Of a stretch of DNA of 64,000 bases, positions 1 through 9,747 are shown piece after piece. The notes below the pieces were generated by a model, which was given only the letters and a program-made list of their open reading frames with translations, was not told the DNA's origin and made no database searches. The stretch is from Odontocerum albicorne (taxonomy: Eukaryota; Arthropoda; Insecta; Trichoptera; Odontoceridae), in the NCBI GenBank assembly GCA_949825065.1, contig OX463849.1, positions 5,952,001-6,016,000 on the forward strand, in the 5' to 3' direction. Every line of letters starts with the position of its first letter. Position 1 is the first letter of the stretch. The translations under genes and the position numbers were made by a program.

Positions 1-87
1 TTTCCACTAGACGTGTAAAGTAATAAGCGATAATTTTGCAAGATTGTATTACAAAATATGAGTAAATTTTTAAATAACCATATACAT

Positions 88-497
88 ACTGTCCTTTACT
101 GTCCATGCAGTGAGACTCTGGAATCGACTGAAAGAAGCGACGAAAGAAGCGACTGAAAAAACTCTTAATTTCTAGTCAGTAAAATAACGTGTTTCATTCC
201 TGATTTTTCTTTTCCTTTCCTCTCCACCATCCCTTCCTTTCCTTTTGATTGATGATATCTCACTTTATATGAAAAATAGTGTTCGGGTGATTGTCCGTCT
301 TTGTGGGGTTTGTGGGCATGTTCTCACGTATATGTTTATGGATTTCGTGGGGATGGATAGTCATTTGAATGATTTATGCGACCACGTAACTTGCTTCATT
401 TACTTTTGTCTGGTTGGTTGGAAGAGATTGCCGCCTAGCAATAAGCCCGCCAGATTGTATTGCAATAAAAGTGTTAAATAAATAAATAAATAAATAC
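88..497 (+). mobile_element. CR1-like LINE, 5'-truncated 3' end (copy 1)
   Basis: This is the 3' end of a non-LTR retrotransposon, seen three times in the window (also near 3628-3853 and 13001-13551). The first ~80 bases match the last RT-ORF codons of the 13-kb copy, which read AVRLWNQL and LAPSLACFKKRLK there; here that part is frame-broken. The 3' UTR follows and reads through as a 78-residue open frame ending VGWKRLPPSNKPARLYCNKS. I treat that frame as untranslated tail, because the shorter copies and the SINEs carry the same segment. The copy ends in a TAAA/AAAT microsatellite (473-497), a common LINE tail. The CR1-group assignment rests on the AVRLWN-type C-terminus and the RT motif of the third copy; it is inference. 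Confidence 0.7.
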
Positions 498-611
498 ATT
501 GAATCAAAACGATAAACCTGAAATAAAAAGAAGCAAGCAAATTTTGCTTATTTTGACGCTGTTGATTCGTTGAAAAAATTTATTTAAAAAAAATCAGAAT
601 AATACCAGATA

Positions 612-906
612 TTTTTCTTCTTCATGGTTCCGCCACTCTGGATACATGTTCGTTCCAGAACCTTATTCTCTGTCGTCCCCATCTGACAATATCTTCAACT
701 TCGCACATTCTTCGGATTTCTGTGTTTCTTACTCTATCACGAAGGGTTTTGCCAGCGATACTCCTGAGTACCTTCATTTCGCTGGTTCGAAGGAGATTTT
801 TGGTTTTGACAGTGTCGGCTCTGGACTCTATGCTGTATTTCATTATGGGGCGGACACCGGTCTTGTATATCCTCACCTTGCTTTGGATGTTCATATAATT
901 ATTTTT
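612..906 (-). pseudogene. RTE-like reverse transcriptase C-terminus, relic
   Basis: The minus strand reads an uninterrupted stretch with KVRIYKTGVRPIMKYSIESR, then LLRTSEMKVLRSIAGKTLRD, then CEVEDIVRWGRQR and WNEHVSR. These are typical of the region after the RT domain in RTE-like endonuclease/reverse-transcriptase elements of insects. The frame runs about 90 residues of recognisable homology, then a stop and a short AAG-rich tail (ATGAAGAAGAAAAA on the minus strand). The N-terminal endonuclease and RT core are absent, so this is a 5'-truncated dead copy. The fragment at 2413-2672 belongs to the same family on the opposite strand. Confidence 0.75.
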
Positions 907-939
907 CCAGTAAATGTTCTTTAAATATCCGGAAATATC

Positions 940-1365
940 AGATCCATTATATAAAATAACGGTTGGAACCATGATATGAAATAATAATCCAATTTATGGT
1001 ATAAAATAGTTAATCGATCTATGATATAAAATAATGATCGGATCCATAGTAAAAAAAATATCGGAACTACGTTTAAAAAAATATATCGGATCCATGGTGT
1101 AAAATAACGATCGGAACCATGATATAGAATCGGATGTATGGTTTATAATAATGATTGGATCTAAGACATAAAATAAAGATCGGAACCACGATATAGAATC
1201 GGATGTATAGTTTATAATAATGATTGGATCTAAGACATAAAATAAAGATCGGATTCATAATAATAAAAATGTCGGAACCATGATATGTAATAATGATCGG
1301 ATTTATGGTTTAAAATAATTATTGGATCTAAGACAGAATATAACGATTGAATCCATAATTTTAAA
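940..1365. repeat. degenerate minisatellite, ~33-36-bp subunits, 69-bp higher period
   Basis: Short blocks of the type GATCGGAACCATGATATA and GATCGGATCCATGG recur about every 30-36 bases. A clearer 69-bp period is visible where CGGAACCAtGATATAGAATC at 1112 returns at 1181 with the following ~65 bases nearly identical. Open frames on the minus strand here are products of the repeat. No coding function is supported. Confidence 0.7.
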
Positions 1366-1499
1366 CAATAATCAGTGACTCACGTTTATCCATACCACTT
1401 CATTCCGTATTCTGTGATATGTACATTATCATCACATATATTATTTTAAGTGTACACACTTCTACATTGTCACCATATGTATTATTTTTAGTGTGTGTA

Positions 1500-1975
1500 G
1501 TAATGTGATCGGGTGCTCTGCGTCCAACGTGTCCATACCATCTCAATCCATCCGCCTCTCCTCCATCTTACTGTTGATGTCTGTAACACCTAGGCTTTCA
1601 CGAATGCGTGAACTTTTTATTTTACCTCTTAGGGACATACCAGCTGACCATCTTGGCATGCGCATTTTCTAGTTGCCTGAAGTAAAAGTTATACATCGTC
1701 CAGCATCCGGAGCCATAGAGGAGTGTGGGTCTGACAATCGTTTGGTATACTTTTCCTTTTAACTTTACTGTCATTTTCAGATCACATAGAACTCCCGTCA
1801 TTCATCTAAACTTCATCCATCCCACACTAATTATATGTGTTACATCTGCTGCACATCCTCCATCGCTATGGATGAGTGACCCAAGATACTTAAAGGAGTC
1901 ACAATTTGGTAATGTTTCTCCATCCATTTGCATTACGGGAGTGACAGCATTTGTGTTCTACAAGAGTACAAGTAT
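1500..1975 (-). pseudogene. RTE-like reverse transcriptase C-terminus, relic (second family)
   Basis: Read on the minus strand from about 1945, the sequence gives MDGETLPNCDSFKYLGSLIH, then ISVGWMKFR, CDLKMTVKLKGKVYQTIVRP and TLLYGSGCW, and after frameshifts RLRWYGHVGRRAPDHI-like residues. This is the conserved C-terminal block of RTE-like retrotransposons (KYLGS, GWMKWR, LKGKxYRTxxRPxLLYGxxCW, LRWxGHV). Stops and frameshifts show it is dead. The same family occurs at 5214-5540 plus 8817-8884, where a DNA transposon has split it. Confidence 0.75.
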
Positions 1976-1982
1976 CTCATGA

Positions 1983-2404
1983 ATATACTTGTACTCTTTG
2001 AAAACTGAAAAATTCCAACTCGCTTTAAGAGAGAGAAAATATAACTGAAGTGTCACGTTTAGATATGGAAAACATAAACTCATCTTCCTCCCCTTTTTGC
2101 CTCCCCTTTGTGAGAGAATTCGTTTCAGCGTCTGAAGCCGTCATGTAGACAATATATTTTTTATTCTTCTCGTTTTACTCTTGTTCACATAACCGAGCGG
2201 CGTTTGGATACTTATAAAACTCCGTTTTCATGTGGGATATAATTCAATACAATCAACAATAAAATTGTGCCTTTATTTTTATTTCTTATAAAATTCTCTT
2301 ATACTCGTGATTCTTTTTATTGGAATATTTTTAAGACTAAAGGATTTTATTTCAATTTTTTATATTAGTTGCAAAAAAGCAGATTTCGATAACTTGTATA
2401 CTCG
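1983..2404. other. AT-rich stretch, nothing recognised
   Basis: No coding potential, terminal repeat or tandem structure could be supported here. Confidence 0.5.
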
Positions 2405-2412
2405 TACTTGAA

Positions 2413-2672
2413 GGTACTCAGGAGTATCGCTGGCAAACCCCTTCATGATAGAGTACGAAACACAGAAATCCGAAGGACGTGCGAAGTTGAAGATATTATC
2501 AAATGGGGACGACAGAGAAGAAGGTTCTGGAACGAAAACGTATCCAGAATGGCGGAATCATGAGCCGTAAGAATGGCCAGGGACAGTATCCCCCAAGCAA
2601 GCAAACAAGAGGCAAACAATGAAGCAGGACCATAACAGGCCAACAGGCCTAAAATATGATGAAGAAGAAGTA
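2413..2672 (+). mobile_element. 5'-truncated RTE-like retrotransposon 3' end with 8-bp target duplication
   Basis: The fragment starts inside the coding region (VLRSIAGKPLHDRVRNTEIR, then CEVEDIIKWGRQRRRFWNEN) and reaches a stop at about 2570. A 3' UTR of ~100 bases follows and ends in GATGAAGAAGAAG. It is flanked by TACTTGAA at 2405-2412 and 2673-2680, which fits a target-site duplication from target-primed reverse transcription. It is the same family as the minus-strand relic at 612-906. The 5' truncation means it cannot move by itself. Confidence 0.75.
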
Positions 2673-2837
2673 TACTTGAACCATATGTTACAGTATCAAA
2701 ATCTGCTAAGACAGTCCGTAAAAATAGTCAAGTTCAAACTCCGAAGTACAGGAGCGAAATGAAGACGTGGACAGTTTAAAAGGAGCCAAATAAATGCTGA
2801 AAAATGCGTGCGTTGAGAATGATACATCAGTTTCAAT

Positions 2838-3388
2838 GTAAAGGGTCTCTCAAATCGAGCGTTTCTTTTACTTCTTGGATAAAACACAGATGGCGTCGCG
2901 AACTTGCCTGGATCTTGTGACATTTGAGAAGTGTAATGTATGACATTTATAAAAATGGAGTAGTATATACTACAACGACGCGTTCAAATTGTTGAATTAT
3001 TTTATGTAGTGTAATCTCCGGAAACGGTGATGTTAATTTTGCCATCAAGATCATGTGATCTGACACCGTTGGATTAATGTCTCTGGGGTTACGTGAAAAG
3101 CCAAGTCTATAAGAATGACCCCCAATCAATTCCTGAGCTGAAGGACGAAATTATTCGCGTTATTGGTGAGCTAGAACCGCAATTATGCCAAAATATCATG
3201 GAAATTTTTGACAAAAGAATGGGCATCTGTGGAGCTGCAAGAGGTAGACATTCGGCAGATATTGTTTTTTGTGTTTAAATATCATACTTCAATGACCAAT
3301 AAAAAGTTTTTTGAAATCAAAACCAATTGTATGTTTAATTCAAGAATTAAACAAAAATTATTTAAAAACCGATCAATTTGAAATACAC
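2838..3388 (+). mobile_element. Tc1/mariner-type element, internally deleted (copy 1)
   Basis: The left end reads AGGGTCTCTCAAATCGAGCG and the right end ATCAATTTGAAATACAC, which are degenerate inverted copies of each other. The better-preserved ends of copy 2 (12831-13918) show the inverted repeat more clearly. The interior keeps only the C-terminal part of a transposase. The two copies align through the whole interior except where copy 2 carries a LINE insertion. Confidence 0.65.
3041..3278 (+). pseudogene. Tc1/mariner-type DDE transposase, C-terminal remnant
   Basis: The frame reads RSCDLTPLD, an in-frame TAA, then CLWGYVKSQVYKNDPQSIPE, then ELKDEIIRVIGELEPQLCQN, ending near GRHSADIVFCV. 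This is the usual C-terminus of IS630/Tc1/mariner transposases (CDLxPxDxxLWGYxK, then ELK..I, then a GRHLxDIIF-type end); CDLTPLD would be the block with the last acidic catalytic residue. The stop and the missing N-terminal two thirds mark it as dead. The longest open part starts at a GTG at 3093, which is not a real start. Confidence 0.75.
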
Positions 3389-3399
3389 TTTATTACGAA

Positions 3400-3630
3400 A
3401 TGCGGAATAAAGTGATTAAGTTGAATAAGATAAAAAGTATTACTATGAAATGGTTTGGACACGTAAAACAAATAAATGAAGAAAGACTAACAAAACAAAT
3501 ATATTGTTCAAATGTGAGAGGAAGGCGTGGTAAAGAAAGATCATGGAGAGTATGGCAGGTTCAAGTGAATGATATTTTAAAAAAAGGAAAGTCAGACAAT
3601 TGTAGGAGTAGCGTAAGAAGGTGTATGCTT
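3400..3630 (+). pseudogene. non-LTR reverse transcriptase C-terminus, relic (WFGHV/EERLTKQIY family)
   Basis: The reading frame contains ITMKWFGHVKQINEERLTKQ, IYCSNVRGRRGKERSWRVWQ and VNDILKKGK, followed by an R/C-rich tail. This is the post-RT segment common to RTE-like elements (WFGHVxR, RGRPRxxW, DQVxDIL). The same family recurs near 16640-16935 (+), 20150-20440 (-), 22080-22710 (+) and weakly at 25085-25335 (+). The frame then runs into LINE tail sequence at about 3628, so the 144-residue open frame here is a chimera of two unrelated elements. Confidence 0.65.
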
Positions 3631-3853
3631 TATAAGAAAAATAATGTTCGGGTGATTGTCCGTCTTTGTGGGGTTCGTGGGCATATGCTCACGTATGTGT
3701 TTATGGATTTTGTGGGGATGGATAGTCATTTGAATGATTTATGCGACCACGTAACTTGCTTCATTTACTTTTGTCTGATTGGTTGGAAGAGATTGCCGCC
3801 TGATAATAAGACCGCTAGATTGTATTTGCAATAAAAGTGTTAAATAAATAATT
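3628..3853 (+). mobile_element. CR1-like LINE, short 3' end (copy 2)
   Basis: About 215 bases match the 3' UTR of the copies at 88-497 and 13001-13551 almost base for base, from AAAAATAATGTTCGGGTGAT to the TTAAATAAATAAT tail. It lies directly against the RT relic to its left. It is a very short 5'-truncated insertion with no coding capacity. Confidence 0.75.
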
Positions 3854-3883
3854 AAATATGCTTGTGGACGAAGTATTTTACTA

Positions 3884-4078
3884 TGCCATGAGCATACAAT
3901 ACCATGAGCATACGATGCCATGAGCATACGATACCATGAGCATACGATGCCATGAGCATACGATACCATGAGCATACAATGCCATGAGCATACTATGCCA
4001 TGAGCATACGATGCCATGAGCATACGATGCCATGAGCCTACAATACCATAAGCATACGTAGCCATGAGCATACGATAC
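3884..4078. repeat. 16-bp minisatellite, about 12 copies
   Basis: The unit (A/G)CCATGAGCATACGAT repeats head to tail with few substitutions. Because 48 bases equal 16 codons, the array translates on the minus strand as a repeating MLMASYAHGIVCSWHR-type peptide. That is an artefact of the period, not a protein gene. Confidence 0.9.
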
Positions 4079-4079
4079 G

Positions 4080-4845
4080 AAACGATTTTTAAGTAAAACG
4101 TAATGTAAACTACAAGAAATGAATTCTAAATAGAATTATGTAACCACTAGAGATAAAAAGCATCAAGAGTTTGCGGTATAAGCTTTTTTATAATATTTAT
4201 TGTTAGTTTGAAATTCATTTATTTTTTTGGAAGCTTAAGGTGTCAAATTCTCACTTTGTTTTAAATTTACTAACATTTTCACTCGTCTCTTTTGTATGGA
4301 TATCTCATACACTCCCTTATTTAATGCCTCTCTTAAAACTGCAAGCTCGTGTTCAACCTTATTTTATACAAGCCTTTTATGAATTTTTCCTTTACCCCTG
4401 AAATAAGGAAGTACATTTTCTCTATTATTATAAGTAAAAGTAACATGCCACTGACTGCAGGATATTAAATTGAATTATTCATTTTTCATGTATATTCTGT
4501 ATAAATTATTTCGTACCTTAAACAAAATATTAATTTATAATCATTATTTTATATACCTGATTAACCCTTCCTTCCAGGTGATGTGTAACTAGTACACATT
4601 ACTTCTAAAAACTTGAATATCTCTATAAATATAATAAATATTGGGTTCAGATGTTAGGTATTCCTCCGTAGTACATTTACGCATTGAATGAAAAAATAAT
4701 ATTAATAATAATTAATTAGCCCTTATCGGCCACATCAGAGATATTTTGTGAAAATCGGGAATGAATTCACCAATACAATCAAACGTGTGCCAGCGTGTGA
4801 CGTAGGTATATTCATTCTAAAAATACAATCACAGAAAATTATTTT
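4080..4845. other. AT-rich stretch, nothing recognised
   Basis: No convincing coding region or repeat family is visible between the minisatellite and the dispersed repeat that begins near 4850. Confidence 0.5.
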
Positions 4846-4849
4846 AAAT

Positions 4850-5175
4850 TGTCAGCTCGTATTTCAGTTCTCCGTAACTATCTCAGCTTGTCATGTTACA
4901 CGTTTATTATAGACCCAATCGTTAAAATGATTTGTTCCATAGTTAAGTGATTGCCACTAATTATTTGTGTAGCTCCTGCACAACAAAACTGACTGACTGA
5001 GTTTCAATATGGACATTGTATGGATTTTCATATGACCTTGACTACTTACGGATGAGTTGATAAAATTGTATATACTCGTATATATTTGTTTTGTTGTGTT
5101 GATCACGTAATGTTTTTTTCCATTGTGTAACACTGTTTACATATCAATGTCCGATTATCTTTGTTGTTGTTTCTT
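4850..5175 (+). repeat. dispersed repeat, unclassified (copy 1 of 2)
   Basis: This stretch aligns with 23420-23770 over several blocks: CAGCTCGTATTTCA, TTGTCAT then GTTACACGTT, TTTTGTTCCA, ATTATTTGTGTA/ATTATTTGTATA, GGATTTTCAT then CTTGAC, and a TTTGTTGT-rich end. Identity is moderate with small gaps. No terminal repeats or coding sequence were found, so the class is unknown. Confidence 0.55.
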
Positions 5176-5213
5176 AATATTTTGAATAGAATTGGTTACT
5201 TAAACGCTTCTTC

Positions 5214-5540
5214 TTCTCCCTGGCTCCATCCCAACTCATTGTCTGCGAAGACTGTTGGGGTCAGCTCTCCTCGTCCTCAGGTTGTATGCTCTTCTGTCCC
5301 GGACTACGTCCCCCAGGCCGTGCCTCTGCATTAGGTTATCTTTTTGCACCACCCATGAATTATTTGCTCTTCCTCTGGTTGTTATTCGAGGAAGATCCAT
5401 GGAGATTGCCTGATTCACAATGTGATCGGGTGCTGTGCGTCCAACGTGCCCATACCATCTCAATCGCCTCTCCTCCATCTTGCTGTTGATGTCTGTAACA
5501 CCCAGGATTCCACGAATGTGTGAGCTTTTTATTTTGTCTC
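5214..5540 (-). pseudogene. RTE-like reverse transcriptase C-terminus, distal part of a split relic
   Basis: The minus strand reads MEERRLRWYGHVGRTAPDHI, then VNQAISMDLPRITTRGRANN, then DRRAYNLRTRRADPN, a stop, and a GAAGAAGAAG tail. It is the C-terminal end of an RTE-like ORF. The preceding codons lie at 8820-8884 on the far side of a 3.3-kb DNA-transposon block. The homologous uninterrupted copy at 1500-1975 shows the join is exact apart from the duplicated TTA. Confidence 0.75.
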
Positions 5541-5543
5541 TTA
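5541..5543. repeat. TTA target-site duplication, left
   Basis: TTA here and at 8817-8819 flanks the inserted transposon block. The empty-site copy near 1627-1632 shows a single CTTAGGG. A 3-bp TTA/TAA duplication is characteristic of PIF/Harbinger-type insertion. Confidence 0.6.
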
Positions 5544-5741
5544 TGGCGTGTTCTCACGGTTCAAGTTTAGTTGACCGATAAAAGTTGATCAACTAAAGTT
5601 GAATGAAATTTGACGTGAGAACCTTTGTTTTAATAAAGTTGATCAACTTTTTAGTTGATCAACTAAAAGTTGACCCAGTCAAACTTTATCGTTCAAGTGT
5701 CGCCATTTGCTTTCAAGTTGAAACTATTCAGTTAATTAAAA

Positions 5742-5921
5742 ATGGCGTCGAAAGCAGTTGTGTGTGAAGTTGTGCAGACAATAACTATTTTGTTAAAAGA
5801 AGAACTAAAAACAATTTTATTTAACATAAGCAAAAATCGTAAGAAACGTCGTTTTGAAAATAACATTTATAATTCCAACATTGAGTATTTTAAAGCACTT
5901 TATAGAGATGATAATATTTAA
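5742..5921 (+). CDS. short ORF inside the DDE transposon (59 aa), possible first exon
   Basis: An ATG-started frame of 59 codons lies just inside the left inverted repeat: MASKAVVCEVVQTITILLKE at the start and a basic KNRKKRRFENN segment in the middle. It could be the first exon of the transposase, since a candidate splice acceptor (a T-rich run ending in TTTTTTAG at about 6054) precedes the next coding block. It could also be a remnant of a second element protein. No domain is recognised. Its survival as an open frame may be chance at this length. Confidence 0.35.
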   Translation: MASKAVVCEVVQTITILLKEELKTILFNISKNRKKRRFENNIYNSNIEYFKALYRDDNI

Positions 5922-6054
5922 AGTTTATGTTTTTGACCGTATTATGTTTATCCCACCTTTAAAAAGCTAACATATTTTAATTATTTATCTAAATTTCACA
6001 TATTTAAAACGTAAAGTTAGGGGGCATGAAATTTGTTATTATACTATTTTTTAG

Positions 6055-7947
6055 ATGCATCTGAGGCCGAGCAGATGTCAGGAATAAACCAACAAGCTGA
6101 TGATAATCAGGAAAATGAAGGTCAAGAGGTCAAGAAAACTAAGAAAATGTTAAGACGTCCAGCTACGTGGAAAATTAATCAACGTAAAAGATTACGAAAC
6201 TGTGGCCAAGAATATGTCACCAAGAAAGCAAATGTTGTGATTAAAAAAATATTTGTAAACAAAGATTGCAAATGCATAAAAAAGGCATTGAAAAAATAAA
6301 AGAAGACGAGAGGAAACAAAATTTTAATTCATTTTGGAAATTAGGTGATTATGGTATTCAAAATTCATTTATTTTCGGCCTGGTCTAATCTAAACTAGTA
6401 CACCGCACCGCAAACGTCCCGCGGATAACTCACGTTAAGGGAAAACAATTTCATTTTCTTACTTTTTGAAATTGGAAGATAAAAGTGTCGAAGTATGCAA
6501 AACGTTTTTCTTAAATACGTTTCAAATAAGCGATGGCAGGCTATATAGTAAATATGTATTTCCAAGAAAAAATGTTCAGGAAACTGTTGACGAACGCGGA
6601 AAAACTTCCACCAGAAAACTAGATGATTCCGATATAGTTGCACATATTAATTCCTTTCCAGTCTACCAAAGCCATTACTCCAGAGTACAGAATTCGAACA
6701 GAAACCACTTGAATCCGGCATTGACTCTCCGCAAAATGTACGATTTGTATAAGGGACAATACGAAGAAAATGGAATCGAACCGAAAAATTCAAATATTAT
6801 TATCATATTTTTAACAGAAAGTTTAACCCAAGTTTCAAATTACCTAACCGAGATACTCATCGTTTGTGTGATGAATTAGAAATGAAAATGAAAGTAGAGG
6901 TTAATCCGGAGTTGAAGAATGTTACGAGTATCATAAATGAAAAACATCTACATTTGCGGAAAGCAGGACAAGCTAACATAGAGAATGTTTGAAAATGGAT
7001 TATAAAAATGAAATAACTCAAAGTTACGTTATTACTTTCGATCTCCAAAAAGCTCTTCCATTCCCAAAGCTCACAACATCTATTACATATTACAAACGAA
7101 ATCTTTATATTTACAACTTTGGCATTCATTGTTTTAATAATGGAGTGGGACATATGTATACTTGGGGTGAAACAGAAGGTGGGCGTGGATCTCAAGATAT
7201 TGCGTCAGTGTTAATAAAATACATAAAGAAAATGCTTCGTCTAACAAACACATTATTATGTATTCGGATTCATGCACTGGACAAAATAGAAATATAAAAC
7301 TTACTTTATCATTAATGAAGTTACTTCGGGATACTAACATTGCCATAGAAACTATTGATCACAGTTTTTTACTTCCTGGGCACTATTCCTTGCCCAATGA
7401 TGCGGAGTTCGGGATTATCGAAAAATCAAGCCGCAGTCATAATTATATTTTTGGGCCCAAATACTGGATATAAATCATAAAAAATGCAAAACGAAAACTG
7501 CCCAAGTTTAAAGTGGTAGAAGTACACAGAACTGAATTTCTACCTACAAAAAATCTGGAGGATTCTGTTACAAATAGAAAAAAAAACAGTTTGTGGTTAT
7601 GATTTTAATTGGCTAAAAATACGATGGCTTCGATATGAGACGTCGTCTCCCATGATTTTTAAATTTAAGGAAACTTTCAATACAGAGGTAGATTTTATTC
7701 AGTGAATTTAGACATAAGAGGTCCCGGAAGACGATTCGATGTTCTATCAAATGTTCACCAAAATTTATTATACAATTCCAGAAGATCCATTTCTTCTTCC
7801 AAAAAAAGGTACATGATGAATTTACTATCGTTCATCCCACCTAATTTTGCTAATTTTTATAAAAACCTACCTACTGAACTAGAAACACGTTCATTTATGT
7901 CAGAAATCAAGGATAGAGATTCTGATGATGAGATAATATACGATTAA
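6055..7947 (+). pseudogene. DDE transposase, multiply frameshifted
   Basis: Successive frames give one protein in order. First come a K-rich N-terminal part with RLRNCGQEYVTKKA and CKCIKKALKK, and FNSFWKLGDYGIQNSFIF. Then VCKTFFLNTFQISDGRLYSK, DERGKTSTRKL and HINSFPVYQSHYSRVQNS. Then VITFDLQKALPFPKLTTSIT, RGSQDIASVLIKYIK and YSDSCTGQNRNIK, and finally LPNDAEFGIIEK, NWLKIRWLRY and NLLSFIPPNFANFYKNLP. The D of TFDLQKA and the D of YSDSCTGQN are the likely first two acidic residues, and a D/E in LPNDAEFGIIEK may be the third; that assignment is inference. At least five frameshifts or stops (near 6297, 6400-6465, 6800, 6990 and 7260) make it non-functional. The whole unit would be roughly 600 residues. 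Confidence 0.7.
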
Positions 7948-8370
7948 TAATGAATCCAATAAAATTTTTGTATTAGTTACAGATAAAATCATACCACAAT
8001 GCTTTGTCATGTTTTTGTTAACATATATATTTTCACTTTTTTTCAGAATAATAGTGAAGTATCTCCATTTATTCACACGATTTAAAATGTTTTTGTACTT
8101 AATAAAAACTTTTATTTTCTCTTAATTATTACGTTCCAATATTATGAAATAATTATATTTTTAAAATAAAACTGCTTCTAAAATGATAGCAATGGTATTT
8201 ATTTAATCTAAGCAAATTTTACAAAATCTTATTTTTCTCAAAACTCCTTTACCTGGATATACACTATTATTATGAAAATGGAATCTTCCACGCAAACAGT
8301 GGTGCCATAATACTGCACTGACGAAAATTAAATGCAAATGCAATTCTAGCAAATGACGAATGACTCATAA

Positions 8371-8513
8371 CTTGAACGATAAAGTTTGACTGGGTCAATC
8401 TTTTTAAAAAGTTGATCAAGTTTATCGAAACAAAAGTTCTCAATAGAGATTGCATTCAACTTTTGTCGGTCAACTTTTATCGGTCAACTAAAGTTGAACC
8501 GTGAGAACGGGCC
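8371..8513. repeat. right terminal inverted repeat of the DDE transposon
   Basis: It reads as the reverse complement of 5544-5697 with scattered substitutions and a few small gaps. The outer end is CCGTGAGAACGGGCC. Inner features shared with the left arm include GACTGGGTCAA/TTGACCCAGTC and the AAAGTTTGAC block. Confidence 0.8.
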
Positions 8514-8816
8514 CGAAACGTGTGAACATGTGAATTCAAGTTGAACGGACCGATTAAAGTTGATCAACAAAAGTTGAATGAAATTTGTAGTGAGAACCTT
8601 TGTTTTAATAGAGTCGATCAACTTTTTATATCGTTCAAGTTATGAGTCATCAACAACTCGCTGGATGCCCGCTGAGTTTATCGATTTGTCGTATTCAAAT
8701 TTTGTCGATCAACTTTAATCGGTCAACTAAACTTGAACCGTGTGAACAAAAACTGATTCAAGTCGTCTCGATCAACTTTAATCGGTCAACTAAACTTGAA
8801 CCGTGAGAACGGGCCT
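8514..8816. mobile_element. MITE related to the adjacent DDE transposon
   Basis: About 300 bp repeat both ends of the neighbouring transposon without coding sequence. The left part has TTCAAGTTGAAC, GACCGATTAAAGTTGATC and AATGAAATTTGTAGTGAGAA; the right part ends AACTTGAACCGTGAGAACGG. Its outermost left bases are degraded. It abuts the large element end to end, so either a MITE inserted at the tip of the element or a terminal duplication occurred. Confidence 0.6.
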
Positions 8817-8819
8817 TTA

Positions 8820-8884
8820 GGGACACACCAGCTGACCATCTTAGCATGCGCATTTCAGCAGTTTCTAGTTGCCTAGAGTAAGAG
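8820..8884 (-). pseudogene. RTE-like RT relic, proximal part of the split copy
   Basis: On the minus strand the frame reads RQLETAEMRMLRWSAGVSLK, the conserved AEMRMLRW block that precedes the RLRWYGHV block at 5214-5540. It matches the upstream half of the homologous relic at 1500-1975, where the two parts are contiguous. Confidence 0.7.
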
Positions 8885-8885
8885 C

Positions 8886-9640
8886 ACTTAACCGCTGAAT
8901 TTAAAAAAAATCCAAGTGACAAATTATTAAAAGCAATCGATCAACGAATTTAACAATTAGTATTTTAAGTAAAAAATAATCAACGTTATCAAAGTAAATA
9001 TTATTTTATAGCATACTCATTGTTCGATAATCTTCAAATCCTATTAGGAATTAATTCTGCCTTGAAATTGTCATTTTTGTTTAATAATTGTTAAACCTGA
9101 TAAATAAATACCCCATTATTGTAATTTATTTTGAAATGATTGTACGAGTATATAACACCAATAGATAAATTCCATTTTAAATTCAGTCAAGCTCTGAATA
9201 TTAAATAATTATTTTCATTCGACTTAAATCGATTCCTTTTTACTGATTTCGTCTCTCACTTCTTTTTACGATATCTGCCAATATTTGCCGTTTCAATTTA
9301 CTTTTTTTTTGGATTCTCATTCTGAAGAGAAAACTCCATTTATGCATTCAAATGATGGTGCTTACTCCTAAATTGTTTAACTTGGATACTTACAAAGAAT
9401 TTCGTTTTCGGTTCCAATGGTGATAAAATTTATACTCAAAGAAGTACGCGTTTATTGCAAATCTATTGTTTAAATAAATTTATTCATATATTAATAATGT
9501 ACACAGTTATTCAAAATCTTAAAAAAAATGTTTTGACTGTATTTAAATTCATTGATACACTTAAGTTGTATACAGTAACACCTGACTTGCTTATTTCCAT
9601 ATGAAAATGTGTTCCAATCAGCAACAATGTATTATAGGCA
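8886..9640. other. AT-rich stretch, nothing recognised
   Basis: No coding, tandem or inverted structure could be supported in this interval. Confidence 0.5.
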
Positions 9641-9747
9641 TATACCAGGTCTGTAAATATGAAACCGGAATTCGCTCATAGATAGCTCTAGTTGTCAATG
9701 TAGTAACTGTAAAACTGCGTCATTGGCGCCTTTTTCTTGTGTTTCTA

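Larger units (their letters stand above)
5544..8513 (+). mobile_element. DDE DNA transposon with long terminal inverted repeats, decayed
   Basis: The element has terminal inverted repeats of about 154 bp (5544-5697) and 143 bp (8371-8513). Both begin with a GTTCTCACGGTTCAA-type sequence and end at the CGTTCAAG/CTTGAACG block. The arms are rich in short palindromes such as AGTTGATCAACT. Between them lie a 59-residue ORF and a broken transposase reading frame. The insertion target is an RTE-like relic. The TTA duplication suggests PIF/Harbinger, but the transposase motifs (YSDSCTGQNRN) belong to a family I know only as unannotated insect proteins, so the superfamily is left open. Confidence 0.75.

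Noticed and set aside
245..481. 78-residue plus-strand ORF, repeated at 13311-13544 and in part at 3628-3834
   Set aside because: It coincides with the LINE 3' UTR, and its last part is also present in SINE tails that are not translated.
3739..4071. 110-residue minus-strand ORF with a repeating peptide
   Set aside because: It is a translation of the 16-bp minisatellite plus a piece of LINE tail.
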